This document shows positions 35,144 to 43,999 of a stretch of DNA of 64,000 nt, piece by piece. A program made the position numbers and the translations under genes. Each line of letters starts with the position of its first letter. The stretch's first letter is position 1. The notes under the pieces were generated by a model. That model was not told where the DNA came from, did no database searches, and was given only the letters and a program-made list of their open reading frames with translations. This DNA comes from JAFGDI01 sp963667715 (lineage in GTDB: Bacteria > Planctomycetota > Phycisphaerae > Sedimentisphaerales > SM23-30): NCBI GenBank assembly GCA_963667715.1, contig OY763926.1:3658001-3722000 (forward strand), in the 5' to 3' direction.

Positions 35144-35653
35144 ATGTTTGTCACTGAACAGCAGAATCTCAGAAATGAGATCAATCGTCTGATTGAACCT
35201 CACGACACAAGTAGCCGCAGCTCGCTTATCCCTATCCTGACACAGATCCAGAAAGAGTATTCGTATATTTCGGAACATGCTATGCTGATAGTAGCCGACG
35301 TACTGGACATTCCGCCAGTTGAGGTTTATGGCGTAGCATCATTTTACAGTTTCCTGGATCAGAAACCCAAAGGGAAATTTATAATCAGATTATGCAAGAC
35401 TATCTCCTGTGATATGCAGGGCAAAGATCGTATCGCTCACCAGCTAAAAAATGATCTGGGTATCGATTTTGGCGAAACCACACCGGACGGTAAGTTCACA
35501 CTCGAATGGGCAAACTGTCTTGGAATGTGTGATAAAGGCCCTGCAATGCTGGTAAATGATCTGGTATTCACCTCTGTCACTCCAGAGAAGATCTATGATA
35601 TTCTGGAAAGCTGCAGGAGTGTGGTAAACAATGCCAGTGACTGCTGTTACTAA
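35144..35653 (+). CDS. hydC: [FeFe] hydrogenase NuoE-like subunit (HydC/HndA type)
   Basis: A 169-residue thioredoxin-fold [2Fe-2S] protein. The cluster ligands appear as CKTISC (C-x4-C) and NCLGMC (C-x3-C), as in NuoE. An N-terminal helical part contains SLIPILTQIQKEYSYIS and VYGVASFYSFL. In NAD-linked [FeFe] hydrogenases this subunit passes electrons between the flavin subunit and the rest of the complex. It is the first gene of a three-gene operon: 63 bases to the NuoF-like gene and then 63 to the catalytic subunit. The symbol follows HydABC usage. Confidence 0.92.
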   Translation: MFVTEQQNLRNEINRLIEPHDTSSRSSLIPILTQIQKEYSYISEHAMLIVADVLDIPPVEVYGVASFYSFLDQKPKGKFIIRLCKTISCDMQGKDRIAHQLKNDLGIDFGETTPDGKFTLEWANCLGMCDKGPAMLVNDLVFTSVTPEKIYDILESCRSVVNNASDCCY

Positions 35654-35716
35654 TAATCAGTATCTCATACCGTATAAAAAATATAGCACCTTGTTTAATG
35701 ATTCAGGAGTTAGACA

Positions 35717-36910
35717 ATGACACAAGACATACATAATTTCACATTCGCTTCAATCAGACCCGAAGAGGGCATAAAAACAATGCTTGATAAGTCGAGCGAA
35801 GAGATAATTGCAATAATGAAAGAGTCTCGCTTGAAAGGCCGCGGCGGAGCTGGTTTCCCAACTTCACTAAAATGGGAACTGGCAGCCAAGGAAAAGACCA
35901 GCCAAAAATATGTTGTATGTAATGCAGATGAAGGGGAACCGGGAACATTTAAGGATCGTTTTATCTTAAACCATTTTCCCGACCTCTGCATTGCAGGTAT
36001 GACAATAGCGGCAATGGCGATAGGTGCCGACAAAGGTATCATATATCTAAGAGGCGAATACTCATACCTAAAAGAACAGCTGGAATATGTTTTGACGACC
36101 CGCAGGGAGACTAACCTGCTGGGCAAAGATATATTCGGTAAAAAAGGAGTTAACTTCGATGTTGAAATACGTATGGGTGTTGGTGCTTATGTTTGCGGCG
36201 AAGAGACATGCCTGATCGAATCGCTTGAAGGCCAACGCGGCGAAGCAAGAAACCGGCCGCCATTCCCTGTTAATACCGGCTTTATGGGCGATGCAACGAT
36301 AGTAAATAATGTTGAAACTTTTGCCTGGGTAACCAGCATAGCAGATAAAGGGGTAAACTGGTTCAAAAACATTGGTACAGACCGTTCAACCGGCTTGAAG
36401 ATGTTCAGTGTTTCCGGCGACTGTGAGAAGCCAGGCATATATGAATTTCCGATGGGGATAACTATATCAGAGCTATTAAAAGTAGTCGGCGGCACCGGAG
36501 CCAAAGCAGTGCAGGTTGGCGGTGCTTCTGGTAATTGTCTGCCGGCAACTGAGTTTGGCCGTACACTGGCTTTTGAAGATGCATCAACCGGCGGTTCGAT
36601 TATAGTCTTTGGCCATAACCGCGATATGCTGGATGTAGTTGAGAACTTCCTGGATTTCTTTACCGATGAATCATGCGGGCAATGTACACCATGCAGAGAA
36701 GGAAACGTGAAACTACTCGAAGGTGTAAGAATGCTGAAAGAAGGTAAATGTTCAATGAGATATCTCAACGAACTATGCAGCCTGGGAGAGACTATGCAGC
36801 TTGCCTCGAAATGTGGTCTGGGCCAATCTAGCCCGAATGCATTTTTGTCCATTGTAAAACATTTCAAATCTGAGCTTATGGGCAGACCCAGCAAAAGTAT
36901 GACAGCATAA
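35717..36910 (+). CDS. hydB: [FeFe] hydrogenase NuoF-like FMN/NADH subunit (HydB/HndC type, short form)
   Basis: A 397-residue NuoF-like subunit. The FMN and NADH site begins with GRGGAGFP at 41-48 and NADEGEPGTFKDR at 69-81. An SLBB-like region follows, then the [4Fe-4S] site SCGQCTPCREG with a later Cys in NELCSLGE. Many HydB proteins of bifurcating hydrogenases carry an extra N-terminal thioredoxin-like [2Fe-2S] domain and two C-terminal ferredoxin clusters. Both are absent here, so the subunit looks like plain NuoF. This may point to direct NADH (or NADPH) coupling rather than bifurcation, which is an inference. Confidence 0.92.
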   Translation: MTQDIHNFTFASIRPEEGIKTMLDKSSEEIIAIMKESRLKGRGGAGFPTSLKWELAAKEKTSQKYVVCNADEGEPGTFKDRFILNHFPDLCIAGMTIAAMAIGADKGIIYLRGEYSYLKEQLEYVLTTRRETNLLGKDIFGKKGVNFDVEIRMGVGAYVCGEETCLIESLEGQRGEARNRPPFPVNTGFMGDATIVNNVETFAWVTSIADKGVNWFKNIGTDRSTGLKMFSVSGDCEKPGIYEFPMGITISELLKVVGGTGAKAVQVGGASGNCLPATEFGRTLAFEDASTGGSIIVFGHNRDMLDVVENFLDFFTDESCGQCTPCREGNVKLLEGVRMLKEGKCSMRYLNELCSLGETMQLASKCGLGQSSPNAFLSIVKHFKSELMGRPSKSMTA

Positions 36911-36973
36911 GCAATTTGACAGCTTGTAATAATAAACAGATCTACCCAAGATATAAGTCTGAAAGGTATAAAA

Positions 36974-38902
36974 ATGATCCAGAAATTATTCAAACATAAA
37001 TCCAGCAATCCGGTAAAAGAAATAATAGAATCGCTGGAAGAGCTAGACCAGAAAGAAAATAACCAGCTAACAAAGATCAAGGTTATTATAGATGGTAAAT
37101 CAATTGAAGTAGCTCCAAAAACAACTATTCTGGAAGCTGCCAGAACGTTGGGGATACGTATTCCAACCTTATGCCATCACGAAGATCTGAAAAAGGCTGG
37201 TGTATGCAGGATTTGTCTGGTCGAGATCGAAGGCAATCGCACACTGGAGGCATCGTGCTCATACCCAATAACACGGCCAATGGTAGTGCATACCCATACA
37301 AGAAAGATACGCAAAGCCAGACGGCATATTATAGACCTTATGCTCTCGAGCCACTATGGCGAATGTTATAGCTGCACACGCAATAACGAATGTGAACTGC
37401 AACAGCTGGCAAAAGAATATGGCGTTGACTCGTTCAGGTTCGGCCATCTGGAAGAGCCTCGCTATGAAATTGATAGGTCAAGCTATAGTATCGTTAGAGA
37501 TATGAACAAGTGTGTACTTTGCAGAAGGTGTGTTAATACTTGTGCCGAGCTGCAAGGCGTATGTGTACTGGGCGTGGCACATCGCGGGGCTGAGACCAAG
37601 ATAGCAGCTTTTGCCGATAAACCACTTAGCAATGTAGTATGTATCAATTGCGGTCAATGTATCAACCGCTGCCCTACCGGAGCTTTGCATTCAAATGATT
37701 CCAGCGATGCGATATGGAATGCGATCGATAACCCGGAGAAACATGTGGTTATACAAACCGCTCCGGCACCAAGAGCAAGTATCGGCGAATGTTTCGGGCT
37801 GGAGCCAGGTGCTCCGATGACCTTCCAGATGAATACCGCTCTCAGGCTGTGCGGTTTTGACAAGGTATTCGATACGAACTTTACCGCTGACCTGACTATT
37901 ATCGAAGAAGGTACAGAACTTCTGATGAGACTGCACAAGGCTTTGGTCGAAAAAGATGAATCGACGGCATTACCGCAATTTACCAGCTGCTCGCCGGGAT
38001 GGATAAAGTATATTGAACACTTCTATCCGGAAATGCTCGGCCATGTTTCCAGTGCTAAAAGTCCACAGCAGATGTTCGGCTCTTTGATAAAGACATATTA
38101 CGCTCGTAAGAACAATATTGACCCGTCAAATATAGTTACCGTTGCCCTTATGCCATGTACGGCTAAGAAGTTCGAATGCAATAGGCCTGAGATGAAAGAC
38201 AGTGGCTATCAGGATGTCGATTTTGGCCTTACCACTCGTGAACTGGCTCAGATGATAAAGGAAACAGGTATACATCTGCCGGATATGCAAAAATCTGACT
38301 TTGACGATCCGTTTGGCTCTGCTACCGGTTCGGGCGTTATCTTTGCTGCCAGTGGCGGTGTAATGGAAGCGGCCTTGAGAACTGTTATCGAGCTGGTGAT
38401 GGGCATAAAGGTAGAAGATGTATTCAAACACGCTGATATTATTCCAGTACGCGGCTTTGAAGGGATTAAAATAGCTCAATTAACCATAGATAAAGTCGGA
38501 CCAGTACCAGATATCCTCAAAGGTGTGTTTAAGAACTGGAACTGGCTAAAGGGAGCTACCTTAAAAGTGGCTATCGCACATGGCACAGCTAATGCCAAGA
38601 AAGTGCTTGAGGATATTAAAGCTGGTGGCGAACTGAGCACTTGTCACTTTATCGAGTTTATGGCATGTCCAGGCGGCTGTCTCGGTGGCGGCGGTCAGCC
38701 AAGACCAACCAATGAAGATATCCGTAAGGCCAGAGCTAAAGCCATATATCAGGAAGATACAGACTATCAGGTTAGAAAATCACATGAAAACCCTGCTATT
38801 GCAGAGATTTACAGCAAATTCCTAACTGATGGCCCATGCGGCAAACGCAGTCATAAGCTACTGCATACAAGTTATACACAAAGAGGTAAATTTATACCGT
38901 AA
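36974..38902 (+). CDS. hydA: [FeFe] hydrogenase catalytic subunit
   Basis: A 642-residue group A-type [FeFe] hydrogenase. Ligands in order: [2Fe-2S] Cys67, 78, 81 and 95; the His/Cys [4Fe-4S] site with His127 and Cys131, 134 and 140; two ferredoxin clusters (Cys180, 183, 186, 190 and Cys223, 226, 229, 233); then the H-cluster domain with loop L1 TSCSPGW (337-343), L2 MPCTAKKFE (Cys394) and L3 FMACPGGCLGGGGQP. A small-subunit-like C-terminal helix region ends the protein. L1 has Ser340 where the common motif TSCCP has Cys. An N-terminal extension of about 35 charged residues precedes the first cluster. Maturases HydE, HydF and HydG are not in this window. Confidence 0.95.
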   Translation: MIQKLFKHKSSNPVKEIIESLEELDQKENNQLTKIKVIIDGKSIEVAPKTTILEAARTLGIRIPTLCHHEDLKKAGVCRICLVEIEGNRTLEASCSYPITRPMVVHTHTRKIRKARRHIIDLMLSSHYGECYSCTRNNECELQQLAKEYGVDSFRFGHLEEPRYEIDRSSYSIVRDMNKCVLCRRCVNTCAELQGVCVLGVAHRGAETKIAAFADKPLSNVVCINCGQCINRCPTGALHSNDSSDAIWNAIDNPEKHVVIQTAPAPRASIGECFGLEPGAPMTFQMNTALRLCGFDKVFDTNFTADLTIIEEGTELLMRLHKALVEKDESTALPQFTSCSPGWIKYIEHFYPEMLGHVSSAKSPQQMFGSLIKTYYARKNNIDPSNIVTVALMPCTAKKFECNRPEMKDSGYQDVDFGLTTRELAQMIKETGIHLPDMQKSDFDDPFGSATGSGVIFAASGGVMEAALRTVIELVMGIKVEDVFKHADIIPVRGFEGIKIAQLTIDKVGPVPDILKGVFKNWNWLKGATLKVAIAHGTANAKKVLEDIKAGGELSTCHFIEFMACPGGCLGGGGQPRPTNEDIRKARAKAIYQEDTDYQVRKSHENPAIAEIYSKFLTDGPCGKRSHKLLHTSYTQRGKFIP

Positions 38903-39008
38903 AGCAACTTCTATATATTATTATAAGACAGTAGCAATTTATTGTTTTTTACCTGATTACAGTAGATGAGTAAAGTCTTATAAATAATATGAGCGGTATG
39001 CAATCCTG

Positions 39009-39050
39009 CCGCTGCTGGGTCCCACGATAATCCAGCAGCGGTTTTTTTTT
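39009..39050 (+). terminator. Terminator of the hydrogenase operon
   Basis: CCGCTGCTGG pairs with CCAGCAGCGG across a 13-base loop, followed by ten T. Confidence 0.92.
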
Positions 39051-39254
39051 AATTTTAGAACTAAATACGATAGTGGCAGGAAAGAAGCATAAGTTAAATA
39101 AACTTTACTATCAATCAACTAGCTTTTTACACAAATATCTAAAAACCTCATTATTGAGTCAATAACCGACAACAAGAAAATATAAGTGAAATTAATGTAC
39201 AAAAACAACAAAGTTGCAATAAATAAATGTTTACATTTTAAAACAACAACAAAC

Positions 39255-39400
39255 TTCCTATTGGAATTACAAGCGTAAAAACAGCGGATAATTAGGCCTT
39301 AGAGGGATAAAGTTGGCTAAAGTAGCCTGCGGGGCAAACCGATAGCTAAAAAGAAGTAAAAGTCGTGTTCATGCCTATTTGGTTTGAATTTGGGAGAAGA
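39255..39400 (+). promoter_or_regulatory. Structured leader of the HD-GYP/PilZ gene
   Basis: Visible elements: TTCC-TATT-GGAA at 39255-39266, GGCT-AAAGT-AGCC at 39315-39327, a GCGGGGCAAACCGATAGC segment (39329-39346), and pairing of CAAACC (39335-39340) with GGTTTG (39381-39386) just before the GGGAGAAGA ribosome site. The GGGCAAACC string also occurs in class I cyclic di-GMP riboswitches, but the companion GACGCAAAGC motif is missing, so the identification is tentative. Confidence 0.3.
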
Positions 39401-39402
39401 GT

Positions 39403-40845
39403 TTGGATATAACTAACAATATCAACACAATTGAATTGCCAACAAGCAAAGGTGATCAGAAAGAAGATAATATCCTTCTGGAGAGATATCTTCCTGTGCC
39501 GTTAACCTGCGTGCCGCCAGAGTTTCTACATGGTCTGAAAGTGTTTATTTCCACACCTCCCGGCTATAGTTTATACAGTAGAACTGGCACAGATATTGAT
39601 GAAAGGGACTATAACCGTCTGCTCAGTGCTGGTATTAAATACGTATATATCCCTGCCAATGATCATCGGGCCTACTACAATGCAATTGAAAACTCATTGG
39701 ACAATATAATCAATGACAATGATCTGCTGATAGAGAAGAAAAGTGAAATACTATATTCCACAACAATGGCATTACTTGAACAGATCTGCACAGATGAAAT
39801 GTCCGATGATACTCTGGAAAAATCACAGAGTATGAGCGATGCTACGATCAGTCTGATCATGAATGATCCAAGATCGTTTATACACCTCTACAATGTATCA
39901 AACCACGACTTTTATACAGCGACCCACATGACAAATGTGAGCACGCTACTGATAGCCTTTGCCCATAAGATCGGGATAAGAAACCAGAGCCTGCTTAACG
40001 ATATTGGTACCGCAGGACTGCTTCATGATGTTGGTAAGATATTTGTACCGAACGAACTGTTAAACTCGACAGAAAAACTCGATGATAGCGAAATGAGTCG
40101 GATTCGTCAGCACGTCCAGCATGGCGTGTCGCATCTGCAAGAAAAAACAAACATATCAGAAGAAGTGCTCGAGATCATTTCCCACCATCACGAGCATATG
40201 GACGGCAGTGGATACCCCCTCGGTCTGACCGGTGAACAAATATCGATAGCGGGTAGAATGCTGGCGGTCGTCGATGTCTTTGAAGCTATAACAGCAGCCA
40301 GGCCATACAGGGATCGTATATACACTATTGAAAATGCACTAGACACTCTAAAGGAAATGGCACCTGACCACCTTGACCCGATTGTTGTCGAAGCATTCGA
40401 TAGTTTTATTCAGAGCAGTCTGCTATGCAACAGCATAACAGATTCGGTAAGCAGCTTTAAATATATACTGGACAAACTCGGTAACTGCGCAGCAAAAGAG
40501 ATACAACCATCAGGCAGAAAGCATGACAGGGTATATTTCCGGGCACATTCGCAGCTGCGGGTGATGATAAAGAAAAATGGCGAGTGGACACTCGGGCCAA
40601 AGCTACAGGTGATATTATACAATATATCACAAAGCGGGCTGGGCATACTCAGTATGTTCAAGACCGAAGCTGATATGGTATATCACGTAAGCATAAAGAC
40701 ACCTGGAAACAAGCCTGATATTATTTACGTTGCCAAGACAATTCGCTGTCAGGATTATGGCGACGGCTGGTATACGATCGGTATGAAATTCCTCAAAGAC
40801 ATATCATCTGAGCAAGTTGAAGAAATATACAATATGCTCAAATAG
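39403..40845 (+). CDS. HD-GYP domain protein with C-terminal PilZ domain
   Basis: A 480-residue protein starting at TTG (39403), chosen for the GGGAGAAGA site just upstream. Residues 30-95 form an N-terminal domain often found before HD-GYP. The HD-GYP phosphodiesterase domain has His208-Asp209 in LLHDVGK and HHHEHMDGSGYP at 261-272, all residues typical of active cyclic di-GMP hydrolases. A PilZ-like domain from about 368 has RKHDRVYFRAHSQLRV and NISQSGLGI, the Arg and N-x-S-x-x-G signatures of cyclic di-GMP binding. It probably both senses and degrades cyclic di-GMP. The gene is monocistronic with a structured leader. Confidence 0.9.
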   Translation: MDITNNINTIELPTSKGDQKEDNILLERYLPVPLTCVPPEFLHGLKVFISTPPGYSLYSRTGTDIDERDYNRLLSAGIKYVYIPANDHRAYYNAIENSLDNIINDNDLLIEKKSEILYSTTMALLEQICTDEMSDDTLEKSQSMSDATISLIMNDPRSFIHLYNVSNHDFYTATHMTNVSTLLIAFAHKIGIRNQSLLNDIGTAGLLHDVGKIFVPNELLNSTEKLDDSEMSRIRQHVQHGVSHLQEKTNISEEVLEIISHHHEHMDGSGYPLGLTGEQISIAGRMLAVVDVFEAITAARPYRDRIYTIENALDTLKEMAPDHLDPIVVEAFDSFIQSSLLCNSITDSVSSFKYILDKLGNCAAKEIQPSGRKHDRVYFRAHSQLRVMIKKNGEWTLGPKLQVILYNISQSGLGILSMFKTEADMVYHVSIKTPGNKPDIIYVAKTIRCQDYGDGWYTIGMKFLKDISSEQVEEIYNMLK

Positions 40846-41011
40846 AGAATCGGGCACGCCAGTTCCACACAATAATAGATACGGAAAACTGGTAGTCCAG
40901 ATCTAAAAAACACCTTAAAATTATTTAGCTATCCTTACCTCACCTAAAAAATCATCACTGTTTTATAATATTAGCATTGCTTTTAGAAATGTTAATATAT
41001 AGATTAAAGGG

Positions 41012-42337
41012 ATGATAAATTTAACAGACAAAAAGATACTGATCATGGGACTTGGCCGCTTTGGTGGCGGAGTTGGTGCTGCCAGATTTGCCGCTGAACA
41101 TGGAGCTATTGTAACAGTAACCGACTCATATCCAGCTGATAAGCTTGCAGATAGTATTGCAGCATTAAATGGGCTCGACATAACATTTCACCTGGGCGAA
41201 CACCAAAGGTCAGACTTTACCGATAGTGATCTGATAATTGTTAACCCCGCGGTTGCACCCGAAAACGAATATCTGCAGATCGCAAAAGATGCCGGAGTTG
41301 AACTGACAACAGAGATGAATCTGCTCTGGCAATACTCCACAGCAACCAAGCTTGGCATTACCGGCAGTAACGGTAAAAGCACAACAACTGCAATGCTGTA
41401 TCATATCTTATCTACCTGTATAAATGACCGAAAGGTATGGCTCGGCGGTAATATCGGTAAAGGCAGCCTGCTGGCGAAGATCGATGATATAAGCATCGAT
41501 GATATACTTGTACTGGAACTTAGCAGTTTCCAACTCGAAGATCTGGCCAGAATAGAGCAGAGCCCGCATATCGCGATTGTGACCAACATAGCACCTAACC
41601 ACCTCGATCGCCACGGCACAATGGAAAACTATATCTCTGCCAAACAAACTATCCTGAAATATCAGCAGGAAAATGATTTTGCGATTTTGTGCGGAGAAGA
41701 TAAACAGTTAAAAAGCTGGGAGACTCTTGGGCTGGCAGCAAAAGAGTATTATTCAGCTGGAGCAGAGATAAAACTCAACTGTCCGGGGCACCATAATCAG
41801 CTTAACGCAGCGGCGGCGATCAAAGCGGCTGTAAAAGCTGGTGTATCCGAGGGAGACGCTATTAAGGCATTGGAAAGTTTTAATGGACTGGAGCATCGTC
41901 TGGAACTGGTTAGAGAGCTAGATGGAGTAAGATACTATAACGACTCTATAGCCACAACCCCGGAAAGTGTTATTGCTGCTATAGAAGCATTTCCAGAAGG
42001 TAAAGTCATAATCATGGGCGGCTATGATAAAGGTATCTCATTCAGTGAGCTGGCCGAAAAAACTATTGGTACGGTTAAAACAGTTGCTCTTATTGGACAG
42101 ACCGCGGACCAGATAGAAAAAGACATTAACCAGGCCAAAGCGACAAACCTGACAGAAGCCACTTCGCCCACTATAGTAAAATGTCCGGATTTTCCAACTG
42201 CTGTTAAGGCCTGTCAAGAGTCTGCATCAACTGGTGATGTTGTCCTGCTAAGCCCTGCCTGTGCCAGTTACGGCATGTTCATCAACTTCCAACAGCGAGG
42301 TAACGAGTTTAAGGCTTTAGTAAACCAGCTTAGCTAG
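41012..42337 (+). CDS. murD: UDP-N-acetylmuramoylalanine--D-glutamate ligase MurD
   Basis: A 441-residue Mur ligase that adds D-Glu to UDP-MurNAc-L-Ala in peptidoglycan synthesis. The N-terminal GLGRFGGGVGAA binds the UDP part. The ATP loop is GITGSNGKSTTTAM, and ELSSFQLE, NIAPNHLDRHG and YNDSIATTPES are MurD-type signatures. Its presence implies a peptidoglycan wall, as shown for several planctomycetes. It is outside any mur/dcw cluster here. AAAGGG lies immediately before the ATG with almost no spacer; a 9-codon upstream frame (40989-41015) whose stop overlaps the start as ATGA might couple translation. Confidence 0.93.
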   Translation: MINLTDKKILIMGLGRFGGGVGAARFAAEHGAIVTVTDSYPADKLADSIAALNGLDITFHLGEHQRSDFTDSDLIIVNPAVAPENEYLQIAKDAGVELTTEMNLLWQYSTATKLGITGSNGKSTTTAMLYHILSTCINDRKVWLGGNIGKGSLLAKIDDISIDDILVLELSSFQLEDLARIEQSPHIAIVTNIAPNHLDRHGTMENYISAKQTILKYQQENDFAILCGEDKQLKSWETLGLAAKEYYSAGAEIKLNCPGHHNQLNAAAAIKAAVKAGVSEGDAIKALESFNGLEHRLELVRELDGVRYYNDSIATTPESVIAAIEAFPEGKVIIMGGYDKGISFSELAEKTIGTVKTVALIGQTADQIEKDINQAKATNLTEATSPTIVKCPDFPTAVKACQESASTGDVVLLSPACASYGMFINFQQRGNEFKALVNQLS

Positions 42338-42351
42338 AGCTAGCATTTCAT

Positions 42352-42391
42352 AAAAAAAGAGTGAACCGGCAACTCCAGCTCACTCTTTTTA
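42352..42391. terminator. Bidirectional terminator between murD and the PEP-CTERM gene
   Basis: AAAAAGAGTGA pairs with TCACTCTTTTT, giving a T run on each strand. Confidence 0.88.
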
Positions 42392-42415
42392 GTATCAATA
42401 GTTAGTATAATATTT

Positions 42416-43231
42416 CTATCTTCTAAACCGTCTGGCCAGAGCTGTACCAACAAGAGCCAGACCAATAGCCGCTGGTGCCGGAACAGCTATAGCTTCCCTA
42501 AACAGTACAGCATCTATATCAAGTGTTGAATAGGGTCTTTCCGGATAGAAATAGCCATCATAAGCTAACATAACAGTTAAGCCATATGCCTGACCTTCTT
42601 CCAAAGAGTATATCGTACTACCATATTTCCCCGGTTCAATGCCAAAGAAATCACTGCCACTAACATCGCCGGCAGTTTTTTCATTAGTCCAGATCTGATA
42701 TCCCATACTACGACTATTTACAATATCATTGTAAATGCCATCATAAATATCATTAAGGTCAGCTCCTATACTATGTAATATAACACACAAATGATCACTT
42801 TCACTTTGAGCAGAAAGCCAGCTAAAGTTCAGGCCGATCTGATAAGTGCCCGCATTATCTTCACTAACAGTAAACGCATCGTTGGTTGTTATAGCCATAT
42901 AGCCATGATTTACACCCTTATAGCTATCATTAAGGGGAGGATTACTATTTTCATTAAACTGAACACCATCATAGCCTTCCCCTAAACCAGTCGCCATAAG
43001 ACTAATGCCATCAGTGCCGGTGTAATCACTATTATTCCAGCCGGAAACTGTCCACTGATTAAAATACGGCAAGTCTGTATCCGCATCGAAATCAGGGTCA
43101 TCAACATCAGGCAGATAGATATCATCAAAACCCTGGTCTGCCAGAAATATAACATTGTCATCATTAGCATAACCAGAACGAGCACAAGCAAAGATCAGTA
43201 TCAAGGCCAATATAGATAGCATTTTTTTCAT
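42416..43231 (-). CDS. PEP-CTERM-like exported protein
   Basis: A 271-residue protein with a signal peptide (MKKMLSILALILIFACARSGYA) and a C-terminal sorting signal of the variant form VPAPAAIGLALVG followed by ARRFRR, where Ala replaces Glu of PEP. The body is Asp- and Asn-rich with beta-type segments and no family I recognise; it resembles the ligand-binding type modules often found in PEP-CTERM proteins. The start at 43231 was preferred; a GTG four codons upstream is the longer alternative. It is not related to the array at 74-2196. Confidence 0.8.
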   Translation of the reverse strand: MKKMLSILALILIFACARSGYANDDNVIFLADQGFDDIYLPDVDDPDFDADTDLPYFNQWTVSGWNNSDYTGTDGISLMATGLGEGYDGVQFNENSNPPLNDSYKGVNHGYMAITTNDAFTVSEDNAGTYQIGLNFSWLSAQSESDHLCVILHSIGADLNDIYDGIYNDIVNSRSMGYQIWTNEKTAGDVSGSDFFGIEPGKYGSTIYSLEEGQAYGLTVMLAYDGYFYPERPYSTLDIDAVLFREAIAVPAPAAIGLALVGTALARRFRR

Positions 43232-43365
43232 ATGAATATACACCCTATTTATAATCCATTAATATCAGGCTATTGCATATACAATAGTAAAAATAGTAAC
43301 TCTTTATAATTTTATAGCTATTTTAATCCTTTTTTCAATAAAATCACAAAAACTTTTCAAAATAA

Positions 43366-43938
43366 TTAACTCTCAACCTCATTTTCGTCAATAAGCTCTT
43401 CATTCTCGCCAACAGTTGGGCTCTTATACCAATCTACTACATTAGCTGGCATATCATACATCGGCTGACCAGCTAATCTATGTACAAGATTACATGAGGA
43501 AAAAACTATAGAAGATGATTTATCAAATACCGGACTGTTTTTCATTTTATCAGGGTCGCTGACGACATTGCCTGCAACTGCATAACTACTGAATATTATG
43601 TAGTTTAATACGATCATCATAATGAAAAAGCCAGCAGTTCCGGCGGCGATAGTAGAAAACACATCCGGCATAACAGCGTCCAGTGCATGTTCAAAATAAA
43701 CTGTCGTTACATACCTGACGATCACAAAAGAGAACAGAACAATAAAGAAACAGCAAATAACCCTATAATACACCTCGGCAAAAGCAGGGACAAAGCCAAC
43801 AATAGTAGGTGTAATCATAACGCCAAGATATAAGCAGAACAGTAGATTGAACAGGGATATCCACATTGAGGCAAAGCCATATTTCTTGGAATACCAGCCA
43901 AAAGCGATACTAGCCAGAAATGTAATCATAAACAGCAT
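43366..43938 (-). CDS. CvpA-like membrane protein
   Basis: A 190-residue protein with about four transmembrane helices (near 1-20, 24-48, 56-80 and 96-120) and a hydrophilic acidic tail ending NEELIDENEVES. The helix arrangement and the central VIVRYVTTVYFEHALDAVMPD region resemble the CvpA (colicin V production) family, which is widespread and of unclear function. The match is judged by topology more than by motif. It lies 61 bases after the gspE-like gene on the same strand and is probably in its operon. Confidence 0.55.
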   Translation of the reverse strand: MLFMITFLASIAFGWYSKKYGFASMWISLFNLLFCLYLGVMITPTIVGFVPAFAEVYYRVICCFFIVLFSFVIVRYVTTVYFEHALDAVMPDVFSTIAAGTAGFFIMMIVLNYIIFSSYAVAGNVVSDPDKMKNSPVFDKSSSIVFSSCNLVHRLAGQPMYDMPANVVDWYKSPTVGENEELIDENEVES

Positions 43939-43999
43939 AATAATAAATCCTAAAAAAGGTTACAAAGCATATACCTAAATACAGTATAGCTTGTCAAAA

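Noticed and set aside
39329..39346. A complete class I cyclic di-GMP riboswitch
   Set aside because: Only the GGGCAAACC string is present; the GACGCAAAGC half and the expected order of helices are not found, so it is reported only as a structured leader.
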